Shown here piece by piece: positions 1-5,099 of a stretch of 24,972 bases of DNA. Location: positions 1 to 24,972 of IMG/VR virus record IMGVR_UViG_3300047457_000793. One strand, written 5' to 3'. This DNA comes from a virus. Position 1 is the stretch's first letter, and the number at the start of each line of letters is the position of its first letter. The notes below the pieces were generated by a model. It was not told the DNA's origin, did no database searches, and worked only from the letters and a program-made list of their open reading frames with translations. Position numbers and translations under genes: made by a program.

Positions 1-142
1 CTGTAAGCCGTTTCAATTCCTCCACCAGATCCTTGACGATGTCGTCAGTCACGGTCGTCCTTTCGGTTAATAAACATTCCTCGCACCGCTCGCCCTCCCA
101 CGGGCACAGCGGTTGCCTGCACTTGTCGCACAGTTCGGTCAT
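1..142 (-). CDS. Partial CxxC mini-protein running off the left edge
   Basis: An open frame of 47 codons starts at the ATG at 142-140 and reaches the window edge without a stop. Its start overlaps the stop of the 68-aa gene as ATGA (TGA at 141-139), which suggests translational coupling. The visible protein begins MTELCDKC and has CxxC pairs at about residues 5-8 and 20-23 with a further Cys at 13, so a small zinc-ribbon fold is likely. An acidic, helical part follows. Function is unknown. A GTG at about residue 31, preceded by AAAGG, could be a second start in the same frame. Confidence 0.6.
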   Translation of the reverse strand, partial: MTELCDKCRQPLCPWEGERCEECLLTERTTVTDDIVKDLVEELKRLT

Positions 143-345
143 GGTGCCTCAATCTCCGCTCCGTCGTTCGCACACTTGCGAGCATACGCCAGCGCGTCGG
201 CAAACTTGGAATAGGTGTGGTCTGTCCAGTCGTCGTAAATCCGCCAGCCGTCCTCGACCTGCTCAACGACGTAGCCGCATGGATTGCAAGCGGTGCACAG
301 TGCCGCGCCCAGTGCTGCCTCAATCTGCTCAATCTGTGTTGCCAT
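139..345 (-). CDS. 68-aa hypothetical protein (small-gene island)
   Basis: ATG at 345-343 follows a purine-rich GAGGGG eight bases upstream. The protein begins MATQIEQIEAALGAALC, has a CTACNPCG cluster near residues 17-24, then a compact part rich in aromatic and acidic residues (DGWRIYDDWTDHTY) and a helical end. I recognise no family. It lies just downstream of the terminator of the 72-aa gene and has no full promoter module of its own, so it probably depends on read-through. It overlaps the next CxxC gene by ATGA. Confidence 0.6.
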   Translation of the reverse strand: MATQIEQIEAALGAALCTACNPCGYVVEQVEDGWRIYDDWTDHTYSKFADALAYARKCANDGAEIEAP

Positions 346-378
346 CGCCTCATCCCCTCACTCAAAACCCTTGCCACC

Positions 379-407
379 AAAAACCCCCGCCAGCCAGTCC
401 GGCGGGG
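379..407 (-). terminator. Rho-independent terminator after the 72-aa gene
   Basis: On the minus strand CCCCGCC and GGCGGGG pair around a short loop and are followed by five T (the A run at 379-383). The hairpin and its flanks closely match the one at 746-774, so this is a repeated element. Confidence 0.75.
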
Positions 408-422
408 AAGTCGTTTTGTTTG

Positions 423-641
423 TCAGACTGTGAAAAATACGAAACTGGCGTCACACTCTTCGTCATATTCGGCGTTGACGCACTTAAGGATCGGGGCTGT
501 TTTCAGCCAGTTGACAATCAAATCGCAGCAGTTTCCGTCAGCCGTAAACGTGAAATCTCGCGTGCTGCGGATCGTAATTTCGACTTCTACGCCGATTGCC
601 TGACTGACTTTTGCTGCCAACTTTTGAATTGCTGTCGTCAT
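423..641 (-). CDS. 72-aa hypothetical protein (cassette gene)
   Basis: The start chosen is the ATG at 641-639 because it directly follows the leader CGAACGAGGGGAACGACG shared by other cassette genes; the longer frame from 689 runs into that leader. The protein (MTTAIQKLAAKVSQAIGVEV...) has an N-terminal amphipathic helix, probable beta strands, a CC pair and an aromatic C-terminus. No family is recognised. It has its own promoter (642-743) and terminator (379-407). The position suits an accessory moron. Confidence 0.65.
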   Translation of the reverse strand: MTTAIQKLAAKVSQAIGVEVEITIRSTRDFTFTADGNCCDLIVNWLKTAPILKCVNAEYDEECDASFVFFTV

Positions 642-743
642 CGTCGTTCCCCTCGTTCGTTGGTTGTCGTTCACACTTGCCACACCCATATCATACTATT
701 GTTTTCGGAAAGTGCAACCCCAAATCTGAAGTATTTTCCGAAA
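642..743 (-). promoter_or_regulatory. Cassette promoter-operator A
   Basis: A sigma70-like promoter reads leftward: -35 TTGCAC (717-712), 16-bp spacer, -10 TATGAT (695-690). Two palindromes of the form TTTCSGAAA lie at 703-711 (inside the spacer) and 735-743 (upstream of -35), 32 bp centre to centre, so on the same face of the helix. The transcript would carry the purine-rich leader (CGAACGAGGGGA) before the ATG at 641. Steric repression by a dimeric regulator is inferred. Confidence 0.7.
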
Positions 744-745
744 AT

Positions 746-774
746 AAAAACCCCCGCCAGCCAGCCCGGCGGGG
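746..774 (-). terminator. Rho-independent terminator after the 60-aa gene
   Basis: A minus-strand hairpin with arms CCCCGCC and GGCGGGG is followed by TTTTT and then ATTTTCGG. It is nearly identical to the hairpin at 379-407. Its T-tract runs straight into the upstream palindrome of promoter A. Confidence 0.75.
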
Positions 775-787
775 ATGTCGTTTTGTG

Positions 788-970
788 TCAGTCAGCACAT
801 CGGGCGGTCAGTGAAACGGATGTCAGCCCGACGCTTCGCGACCACACACCGAACATCACCATGCCTGCACATGACCGGAACGCCACTTCCACTTCCACGA
901 TTGCATCGTCCGCTGCAATTGTGTTGTTTGCCACTACTTCCGCCTGTGCCAGTGTTGGATAGCTGCTCAT
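788..970 (-). CDS. 60-aa hypothetical protein (cassette gene)
   Basis: ATG at 970-968 follows the conserved leader (CGAACGAGGGGACGAACG). The protein begins MSSYPTLAQAEVVANNTIAA and looks like a small alpha/beta protein without transmembrane segments. No family is recognised. Being flanked by promoter module B and the terminator at 746-774 is the main reason to treat it as a real gene rather than chance. Confidence 0.55.
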   Translation of the reverse strand: MSSYPTLAQAEVVANNTIAADDAIVEVEVAFRSCAGMVMFGVWSRSVGLTSVSLTARCAD

Positions 971-1074
971 CGTTCGTCCCCTCGTTCGTCGTTTGGTTGT
1001 CGTTTACTTGCCACACCCATATCATACAATCATTTTCGGAAAGTGCAACCCCAAATCTGAAGTATTTTCCGAAA
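971..1074 (-). promoter_or_regulatory. Cassette promoter-operator B
   Basis: Minus-strand -35 TTGCAC (1048-1043), 16-bp spacer, -10 TATGAT (1026-1021). TTTCSGAAA palindromes lie at 1034-1042 and 1066-1074, 32 bp apart. It shares most bases with promoter A, including the stretch around the -10. The conserved leader lies between it and the ATG at 970. Confidence 0.7.
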
Positions 1075-1075
1075 A

Positions 1076-1100
1076 TAAAAACCCCCGGAGTTTCCGGGGG
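1076..1100 (-). terminator. Rho-independent terminator after the 76-aa gene
   Basis: The minus-strand hairpin CCCCCGGA-AAC-TCCGGGGG has an 8-bp perfect stem and is followed by TTTTTATTTTC. It sits between the 76-aa gene and promoter B. Confidence 0.8.
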
Positions 1101-1113
1101 TTTCGGGGGCGGG

Positions 1114-1344
1114 TCAGGTTGCGTTTGCCGCATCCCACTTTTGCCCTTGCAGTTCCAGCCACCGCATCTGACATTCCTGCACTGCATCCCTGACTGCGTC
1201 CACCATGCAACCATAGCTGCCGTCTGCCCTCCACAGTCGCTGAATCCGAGTGATTGCCGCTGCACATGCGGCCTGCGTTTTGTAGCCCGGTGCTGCAGCC
1301 TGAATTTTGCGGGCTTTCTCAACTACTCGTGGTGTCGCCTTCAT
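1114..1344 (-). CDS. 76-aa hypothetical helical protein (cassette gene)
   Basis: ATG at 1344-1342 follows the conserved leader CGAACGAGGGGAACGACG. The protein begins MKATPRVVEKARKIQAAAPG, is basic and predicted mostly helical, with two Cys in the second half and a Trp-rich end. No family is recognised; a small nucleic-acid-binding role is possible but unsupported. It has its own promoter (1345-1445) and terminator (1076-1100). Confidence 0.6.
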   Translation of the reverse strand: MKATPRVVEKARKIQAAAPGYKTQAACAAAITRIQRLWRADGSYGCMVDAVRDAVQECQMRWLELQGQKWDAANAT

Positions 1345-1445
1345 CGTCGTTCCCCTCGTTCGTTTGTTTGTCGTTCACTTGCCACGTCAGGATCATACAT
1401 TCATTTTCGGAAAGTGCAACCCCGAATCTGAAGTATTTTTCGAAA
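1345..1445 (-). promoter_or_regulatory. Cassette promoter-operator C
   Basis: Minus-strand -35 TTGCAC (1419-1414), 16-bp spacer, -10 TATGAT (1397-1392). The spacer palindrome at 1405-1413 is intact. The upstream copy (about 1437-1445) has a changed centre, so one operator half may be weakened. Confidence 0.65.
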
Positions 1446-1447
1446 AT

Positions 1448-1471
1448 AAAAAACCCCCGATTTCTCGGGGG
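1448..1471 (-). terminator. Rho-independent terminator after the 83-aa gene
   Basis: The minus-strand hairpin CCCCCGA-GAAA-TCGGGGG has a 7-bp stem and GNRA tetraloop and is followed by TTTTTT. Hairpin and T-tract recur at 4581-4604. Confidence 0.8.
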
Positions 1472-1484
1472 TTTCGGGCGGGTG

Positions 1485-1736
1485 TCACTTGCTTGCCCAG
1501 CCAAGCGACTCGACCGGCAGTGCCATCCACTCTGTGTAAGCCGCAGCCGCCATTGCTTCGCAGAACCGTGCCCAGCCGCTCGCGTCTTCCAGCAGTGCCG
1601 ATCGTCGTGCAATCTGTGTGCACAGACGGAACTGCTGATACTTGACTCGGCAGTTCTTCGTGCTCATTGCTCTTGCATAGCATCGCTTAAACAGCTCCAG
1701 TTCCTTTGTTTCGTATTCTGTTGTCGTTGTCGTCAT
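1485..1736 (-). CDS. 83-aa hypothetical protein (cassette gene)
   Basis: ATG at 1736-1734 follows the leader CGAACGAGGGGACAAGACG. The protein begins MTTTTTEYETKELELFKRCY: a Thr run, then an alpha-helical, charged body with four Cys and a Trp/Met-rich end. No family is recognised. It is driven by promoter module D (1737-1836). Confidence 0.6.
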   Translation of the reverse strand: MTTTTTEYETKELELFKRCYARAMSTKNCRVKYQQFRLCTQIARRSALLEDASGWARFCEAMAAAAYTEWMALPVESLGWASK

Positions 1737-1836
1737 CGTCTTGTCCCCTCGTTCGTTGTTTGGTTGTCGTTCCGATGCGTGAACTATACTTTCATTTTCG
1801 GAAAGTGCAATGGCAATTCTGAAAGATTTTCCGAAA
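1737..1836 (-). promoter_or_regulatory. Cassette promoter-operator D
   Basis: Minus-strand -35 TTGCAC (1810-1805), 16-bp spacer, -10 TATAGT (1788-1783). TTTCSGAAA palindromes lie at 1796-1804 and 1828-1836, 32 bp apart. The stretch 1745-1811 is an exact 67-bp repeat of 4938-5004. Confidence 0.7.
1745..1811 (-). repeat. 67-bp perfect direct repeat, copy 1
   Basis: By eye, base-for-base identical to 4938-5004. It covers the leader, the -10, the spacer palindrome and the -35 of promoters D and F. The nearby terminators (1839-1862 and 5044-5067) also match. The repeats bracket about 3.1 kb holding the glycosyltransferase-methyltransferase and four small genes. Confidence 0.9.
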
Positions 1837-1838
1837 AT

Positions 1839-1862
1839 AAAAAACCCCGCGTTTTCGCGGGG
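1839..1862 (-). terminator. Rho-independent terminator after the GT-methyltransferase gene
   Basis: The minus-strand hairpin CCCCGCG-AAAA-CGCGGGG has a 7-bp stem and is followed by six T. It starts about 10 nt after the stop codon of the fusion gene. An identical hairpin is at 5044-5067. Confidence 0.8.
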
Positions 1863-1871
1863 TTTCTCAGG

Positions 1872-3077
1872 TCATTTTGTTCGCCAGGCTATCAAATCAT
1901 CGTACCTGCCGGACTCTCTCCAGTCCTCGAACGTCCACCCGCCCTCCTGCGCGAATGCGTTCGCGTCCTCCTGCGATTGGATGTCCTCGACCACAAACAC
2001 CCCGCCCGGCCTCAGCAGCGGCCACAACTGCTCCACCGCGGCTTGCTGATGTGCCAACTGGTGGCTTCCATCGTCGATGATCAAATCGAACTGTTGGCCC
2101 TGTAATGCCTGCAGCACTGGCCCGAAGTCCGGCGCAGTCGCCACAATGACCGGCAGATCCGGGACCGCGTTCCTGTCCACCCCGATTGCCTCCACCGGAT
2201 AGCCCACGTGTCGCCATGCCCTCAGGGACGCTCCCCGGAATACTCCGACCTCCAGCACTCGGGACGGCTTCAGGGTCTCCACCAGCCCATCGTAAAACGA
2301 TCCGTAATTGTGCAGGGTGGTTTTGTCCGATCCTTCGTGCAACAAAGCCTGTGACAGCGTCAACGTGCCTGCAGCGGGTCTGCTACGGTGCGTCACGTAA
2401 TCCGGCGCACTCGGACCGCTCTCGGCAATCGCCCGGTCGACCGCTCGCAGATTGATCGGGATTCGCTCGCTGGGTATTCGTGGCAATCGCTTCCGCCGGT
2501 ATCTCCCCAGCGTGGGAGTAACAGCGTCACCGTGTCTGATCCAAATCCATCCGGGCTGATTGCTCACGACTCGATAAAGCCACTGCTCCGCGAACAGGTG
2601 ATGTTTCTGGTCATGCGGGGACTTCATCCCGTCTGTGACGATCGAGACGAATTGATTCCCCTTGTGGCTCCATGCGTACGCGCCCGATCGATAATAGACA
2701 ATCCCGTTCGGCCACAGCAACGCGACTTCCCCGAAGGACGGCGCAGCCGCATAGGTCAGCTCGCAAAACTCCCGGCACAAACAATCGTCATCATCCATGC
2801 GACTGACAACCTTCCGCCCCTCCGGCAGGTTGTAATTCTCGCCATACAGCCGCCACTCGCTGCGCAGCACCTGAATCACGTAACAGCCCGTCCCCCGGAT
2901 CAACTCAAGCCGCTCCGCTGCGTGCGGGTCGTCCGGATGTTGGGCGAGATGGACCACGGGTTTCCGGTTTTGCGCAGCAAGCGAAGGCACGCACGTTGTG
3001 CGGGTAATCGCCAGACGCCTCCGCGATAGCTCGGGATCGGTGTAAACGCTCTGGATTATCAGGATGTGTGGTGTCAT
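1872..3077 (-). CDS. Glycosyltransferase-methyltransferase fusion (sugar-modifying)
   Basis: A 401-aa protein from the ATG at 3077-3075; the longer frame from 3122 overlaps the previous gene. Residues 1 to about 210 look like a GT-A glycosyltransferase of the putative rhamnosyltransferase type, with VVSRMDDDD at 90-98 as the metal/nucleotide-sugar site. Residues about 250-400 are a class I SAM methyltransferase: motif I VLEVGVFRGASL (274-285), an acidic residue after the second strand (D301), DLIIDDGSH (331-339) and RPGGVFVVED (356-365). This resembles metal-dependent sugar O-methyltransferases of the MycE/TylF group. The inferred role is to add a sugar and O-methylate it, capping a glycan. 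It follows the 140-aa gene by about 14 nt and has no cassette promoter of its own. The fold calls are fairly sure; the substrates are not. Confidence 0.8.
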   Translation of the reverse strand: MTPHILIIQSVYTDPELSRRRLAITRTTCVPSLAAQNRKPVVHLAQHPDDPHAAERLELIRGTGCYVIQVLRSEWRLYGENYNLPEGRKVVSRMDDDDCLCREFCELTYAAAPSFGEVALLWPNGIVYYRSGAYAWSHKGNQFVSIVTDGMKSPHDQKHHLFAEQWLYRVVSNQPGWIWIRHGDAVTPTLGRYRRKRLPRIPSERIPINLRAVDRAIAESGPSAPDYVTHRSRPAAGTLTLSQALLHEGSDKTTLHNYGSFYDGLVETLKPSRVLEVGVFRGASLRAWRHVGYPVEAIGVDRNAVPDLPVIVATAPDFGPVLQALQGQQFDLIIDDGSHQLAHQQAAVEQLWPLLRPGGVFVVEDIQSQEDANAFAQEGGWTFEDWRESGRYDDLIAWRTK

Positions 3078-3091
3078 GTTGTTCACGGTCC

Positions 3092-3514
3092 TCACAACTC
3101 CACTTTCATTTTCGCCACCCAATCCGGGACAACACTGGACGGCTGCTGCATTGCGGCCTTTACCTGCGCGAACACCTCACGCGCGTGCTGAATGCGGTCC
3201 TCCTGTGACATTTCACGCCACGATCGTGTTCCGATTTGCCGATAGAATCCCTGCATGATTGCCACCTGCGCCTGTGCCGACCAATTCAGCGGCTGATGCA
3301 CGCGGTCCCAACACTCCATGTTGCTGCGCAGCCCCAGCAGCACGAAATCCGCATGTTGCACCAATCTTGCCGCGGCCATCACCTGCGCTGTGCACCACAC
3401 GCCAAACGGCTGTGATTCCTGCGCGAAAAAACACGCGCTCAATCGGTCAAACGCTGCGTGCAAATATGCCTCAGCCAGCGCTACGTTTGTTTCGTCATCG
3501 ATGTTCACAGTCAT
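3092..3514 (-). CDS. 140-aa hypothetical protein
   Basis: The start chosen is the ATG at 3514-3512 because a strong terminator lies at 3535-3562 and any longer frame would run through it. The protein (MTVNIDDETNVALAEAYLHA...) is mainly helical, with a middle segment rich in aliphatic and aromatic residues and a C-terminus ending VAKMKVEL. No family is recognised. The purine-rich GAGGGG is almost adjacent to the ATG, an unusual spacing. No cassette promoter precedes it; only a short remnant of the leader (GGCAAGTG...GAGGGG) remains. Confidence 0.55.
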   Translation of the reverse strand: MTVNIDDETNVALAEAYLHAAFDRLSACFFAQESQPFGVWCTAQVMAAARLVQHADFVLLGLRSNMECWDRVHQPLNWSAQAQVAIMQGFYRQIGTRSWREMSQEDRIQHAREVFAQVKAAMQQPSSVVPDWVAKMKVEL

Positions 3515-3534
3515 CCCCTCTTTCACTTGCCGCC

Positions 3535-3562
3535 AAAAACCCCGGCAGACATTCTGCCGGGG
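3535..3562 (-). terminator. Rho-independent terminator after the 91-aa gene
   Basis: Arms CCCCGGCAGA and TCTGCCGGGG (3553-3562 and 3540-3549) form a perfect 10-bp stem with a 3-nt loop, followed by TTTTT. This is one of the strongest hairpins in the window. Confidence 0.85.
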
Positions 3563-3576
3563 TGTTGTGTTCGCCT

Positions 3577-3852
3577 TCATTTGCACTTTGCACTCTGCAG
3601 CAGTTTGTGCAGGGTGGCGGTTCCAGCCAAATCGCTGTAGCGGCCCATCAGTGCAATGTCGTTTTCCATGCCGCCCAGATCGCGGGTGATCAGAACGCAG
3701 CACTTGCAACCGTGGTGAGTGTACAGAGTGGCGTCCTCGTAACGTCCGAAGGTGTATTCCTTCTTCACTTCACCGCCATGCGTCGGGCACTCTTCGCTGT
3801 AGCTTGCTGCCAGAATTTCAGTCACACCGCTGTTTGCTGTCGTTGTCTTCAT
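3577..3852 (-). CDS. 91-aa Cys/His-rich hypothetical protein (cassette gene)
   Basis: ATG at 3852-3850 follows the conserved leader (CGAACGAGGGGACAGGGCA); the longer frame from 3897 lies in the leader. The protein begins MKTTTANSGVTEILAASYSE. It has CPTHGG near residue 22 and HHGCKCC near 46-52, which together could bind one zinc ion. No family is recognised. It is driven by promoter module E and ends in a strong terminator. Confidence 0.6.
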   Translation of the reverse strand: MKTTTANSGVTEILAASYSEECPTHGGEVKKEYTFGRYEDATLYTHHGCKCCVLITRDLGGMENDIALMGRYSDLAGTATLHKLLQSAKCK

Positions 3853-3959
3853 TGCCCTGTCCCCTCGTTCGTTTGTTTGTCGTTTCACACTTGCCACACG
3901 TCAGAGTCTACTATTGTTTTCGGAAACTGTAAAGCCCCGTCTTGAAAGATTTTTGGAAA
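3853..3959 (-). promoter_or_regulatory. Cassette promoter-operator E (diverged)
   Basis: Minus-strand -35 TTTACA (3933-3928), 17-bp spacer, -10 TAGACT (3910-3905). The spacer palindrome at 3918-3926 is intact, but the upstream copy is degraded (TTTCCAAAA). It is the most diverged of the six modules in this window. Confidence 0.55.
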
Positions 3960-3986
3960 ATAAAAAACCCCCGCAAAATGCAGGGG
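3960..3986 (-). terminator. Rho-independent terminator after the 97-aa gene
   Basis: The minus-strand hairpin CCCCTGC-ATTTT-GCGGGGG (7 bp with one G-U pair) is followed by TTTTTT. It lies about 40 nt beyond the stop of the 97-aa gene. Confidence 0.7.
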
Positions 3987-4026
3987 TTTCGTTGGTGCGG
4001 GCCGGCGTGCGGGGTTCACCGCCTAC

Positions 4027-4320
4027 CTATTTCGGGGGCTGAAATTCGTACCCTGACCACGCCAGCCCGCACACAATGCTTCCCAATTCGGCCAGCAGGC
4101 TGACGCCGTAGGCCACCAGCACCTTTTCCGATACGTCTGCAGCCTCACGCCCCTCGGCTGCTGCTGCCATCTTCGCAGCAACCTCAACTACGGTGTCGTA
4201 ATGGTCGAAACCCTGCTCCTTAAAATGCTGTTCTGCGTGCTTTGCGGTATGCCGGAACAATTCCAGCAGGGCGGCGCATCGTGCCTGATGTGCTTCGATG
4301 TGATGTGCGATTACAGCCAT
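4027..4320 (-). CDS. 97-aa hypothetical protein
   Basis: ATG at 4320-4318 has a good ribosome-binding site (GGGAG six bases upstream); the longer frame from 4545 covers the repeat-rich regulatory region and is rejected. The protein (MAVIAHHIEAHQARCAALLE...) is His-rich and helical at the N-terminus, followed by an Ala-rich helix and a hydrophobic stretch near residues 70-85 that could be a weak membrane segment. No family is recognised. Its upstream region differs from every other cassette. Confidence 0.6.
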   Translation of the reverse strand: MAVIAHHIEAHQARCAALLELFRHTAKHAEQHFKEQGFDHYDTVVEVAAKMAAAAEGREAADVSEKVLVAYGVSLLAELGSIVCGLAWSGYEFQPPK

Positions 4321-4580
4321 GTTCGTCTCCCGTGAAAAAAAACACTGTCCCGGTGTTACATATGCTCCGAATCGTGACCGGTGCGCGCGGTTGCCACAAG
4401 ATTTGTGGCATTGCCACAAGATTTGTGCGCGGTCCCTATTTGGAGAGCTACGCGAAACGGGCGCGACCTGACGGCGGGCCGGCAGGATTTCCGCCAGATT
4501 TCCGCAATTGCCCCTATCTGGAGAGCTACCCGGAAGTGCTGGCAAGTGACGAAGGATTCTGGGAAAACTTGCCAGAAAAT
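4321..4580 (-). promoter_or_regulatory. Repeat-rich leader/regulatory region of the 97-aa gene
   Basis: The region holds three kinds of ordered repeats. TTGCCACAAGATTTGTG occurs twice with a 20-bp period (4391-4407, 4411-4427), each copy built on the palindrome GCCACAA-GAT-TTGTGGC. CCCTATYTGGAGAGCTAC occurs twice, 78 bp apart (4434-4451, 4512-4529). CTGGCAAGT and ACTTGCCAG form a perfect inverted pair (4539-4547, 4567-4575) next to the neighbouring terminator. Near the ATG, AACAC-N7-GTGTT followed by a T run could be a weak attenuator. No clear sigma70 promoter is seen. Confidence 0.5.
4391..4427. repeat. Tandem palindromic sites
   Basis: Two copies of a 17-bp sequence are separated by three bases (20-bp period). 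The first contains a perfect 7+7 palindrome with a GAT centre; the second has lost the last two bases of it. Spacing of about two helical turns suits cooperative binding of a dimeric regulator. Confidence 0.7.
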
Positions 4581-4604
4581 AAAAAACCCCCGATTTCTCG
4601 GGGG
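4581..4604 (-). terminator. Rho-independent terminator after the 103-aa gene
   Basis: The hairpin CCCCCGA-GAAA-TCGGGGG is followed by TTTTTT on the minus strand. Hairpin and T-tract are the same as at 1448-1471. Confidence 0.8.
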
Positions 4605-4617
4605 TTTTGGGCGGGTG

Positions 4618-4929
4618 TCAGGCGACTCTTGCCCACAGCTTGTCAGCCATTTTTGCGAGGTTGTCAGCACCCCCGGCAATCTCTCGTGCCGTCCGTCCGT
4701 CGTATGGTCGTGGCACCCGCAGCGGCTCGCCGCTTGCAACGAATCCCGTCAGCACTGAACCGTACTCAACCCACCACCCGAAATACTTGAATACGTTGTG
4801 CGCCCATCGCTCGTCGCGGCTCAAAACGCTCAGCACGTCCTGCTTTTCAACACTGGCGTTGCCGAACTGGCAGAAGATTGCTGAACTGATTCCGTTGATG
4901 CACTTTTCCAGTGGGTCGATGTTTCGCAT
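4618..4929 (-). CDS. 103-aa hypothetical protein (cassette gene)
   Basis: ATG at 4929-4927 follows the conserved leader (CGAACGAGGGGAAACGACA). The protein begins MRNIDPLEKCINGISSAIFC, with a helical first half, an aromatic centre (FKYFGWWVEYG) and a helical C-terminus. No family is recognised. It is the first gene of the island after the glycosyltransferase cluster, driven by promoter F and closed by the terminator at 4581-4604. Confidence 0.65.
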   Translation of the reverse strand: MRNIDPLEKCINGISSAIFCQFGNASVEKQDVLSVLSRDERWAHNVFKYFGWWVEYGSVLTGFVASGEPLRVPRPYDGRTAREIAGGADNLAKMADKLWARVA

Positions 4930-5028
4930 TGTCGTTTCCCCTCGTTCGTTGTTTGGTTGTCGTTCCGATGCGTGAACTATACTTTCATTTTCGGAAAGTG
5001 CAATATGGATTCTTCAGACTTTCCGAAA
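4930..5028 (-). promoter_or_regulatory. Cassette promoter-operator F
   Basis: Minus-strand -35 TTGCAC (5003-4998), 16-bp spacer, -10 TATAGT (4981-4976). TTTCSGAAA palindromes lie at 4989-4997 and 5020-5028, 31 bp apart. Over 67 bp it is identical to promoter D. Confidence 0.7.
4938..5004 (-). repeat. 67-bp perfect direct repeat, copy 2
   Basis: Identical to 1745-1811 and 3193 bp away in the same orientation. Recombination between the copies would delete the intervening genes and leave one working promoter. Confidence 0.9.
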
Positions 5029-5043
5029 ATAAAACCAGAAAAT

Positions 5044-5067
5044 AAAAAACCCCGCGTTTTCGCGGGG
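5044..5067 (-). terminator. Rho-independent terminator ending the late operon
   Basis: The minus-strand hairpin CCCCGCG-AAAA-CGCGGGG is followed by TTTTTT. It lies about 30 nt after the last gene of the glycosyltransferase cluster and before cassette promoter F, so it probably marks the end of the long late transcript. Confidence 0.8.
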
Positions 5068-5099
5068 TTTCGGGCGGGTCATTTCGCCGGCCAGCCACC

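Noticed and set aside
33-962. 309-codon open frame on the plus strand
   Set aside because: It runs antisense across several cassette genes, terminators and promoter repeats and has no coding features or ribosome-binding site.
1254-2105. 283-codon plus-strand frame
   Set aside because: It spans two terminators and two promoter modules and is antisense to three better-supported genes; Cys/Arg/Ser-rich composition is typical of antisense frames in this DNA.
642-5067. Spaced repeats considered as a CRISPR array
   Set aside because: Repeat intervals are hundreds to thousands of bases, the repeats are promoters and terminators, and the spacers are coding ORFs.
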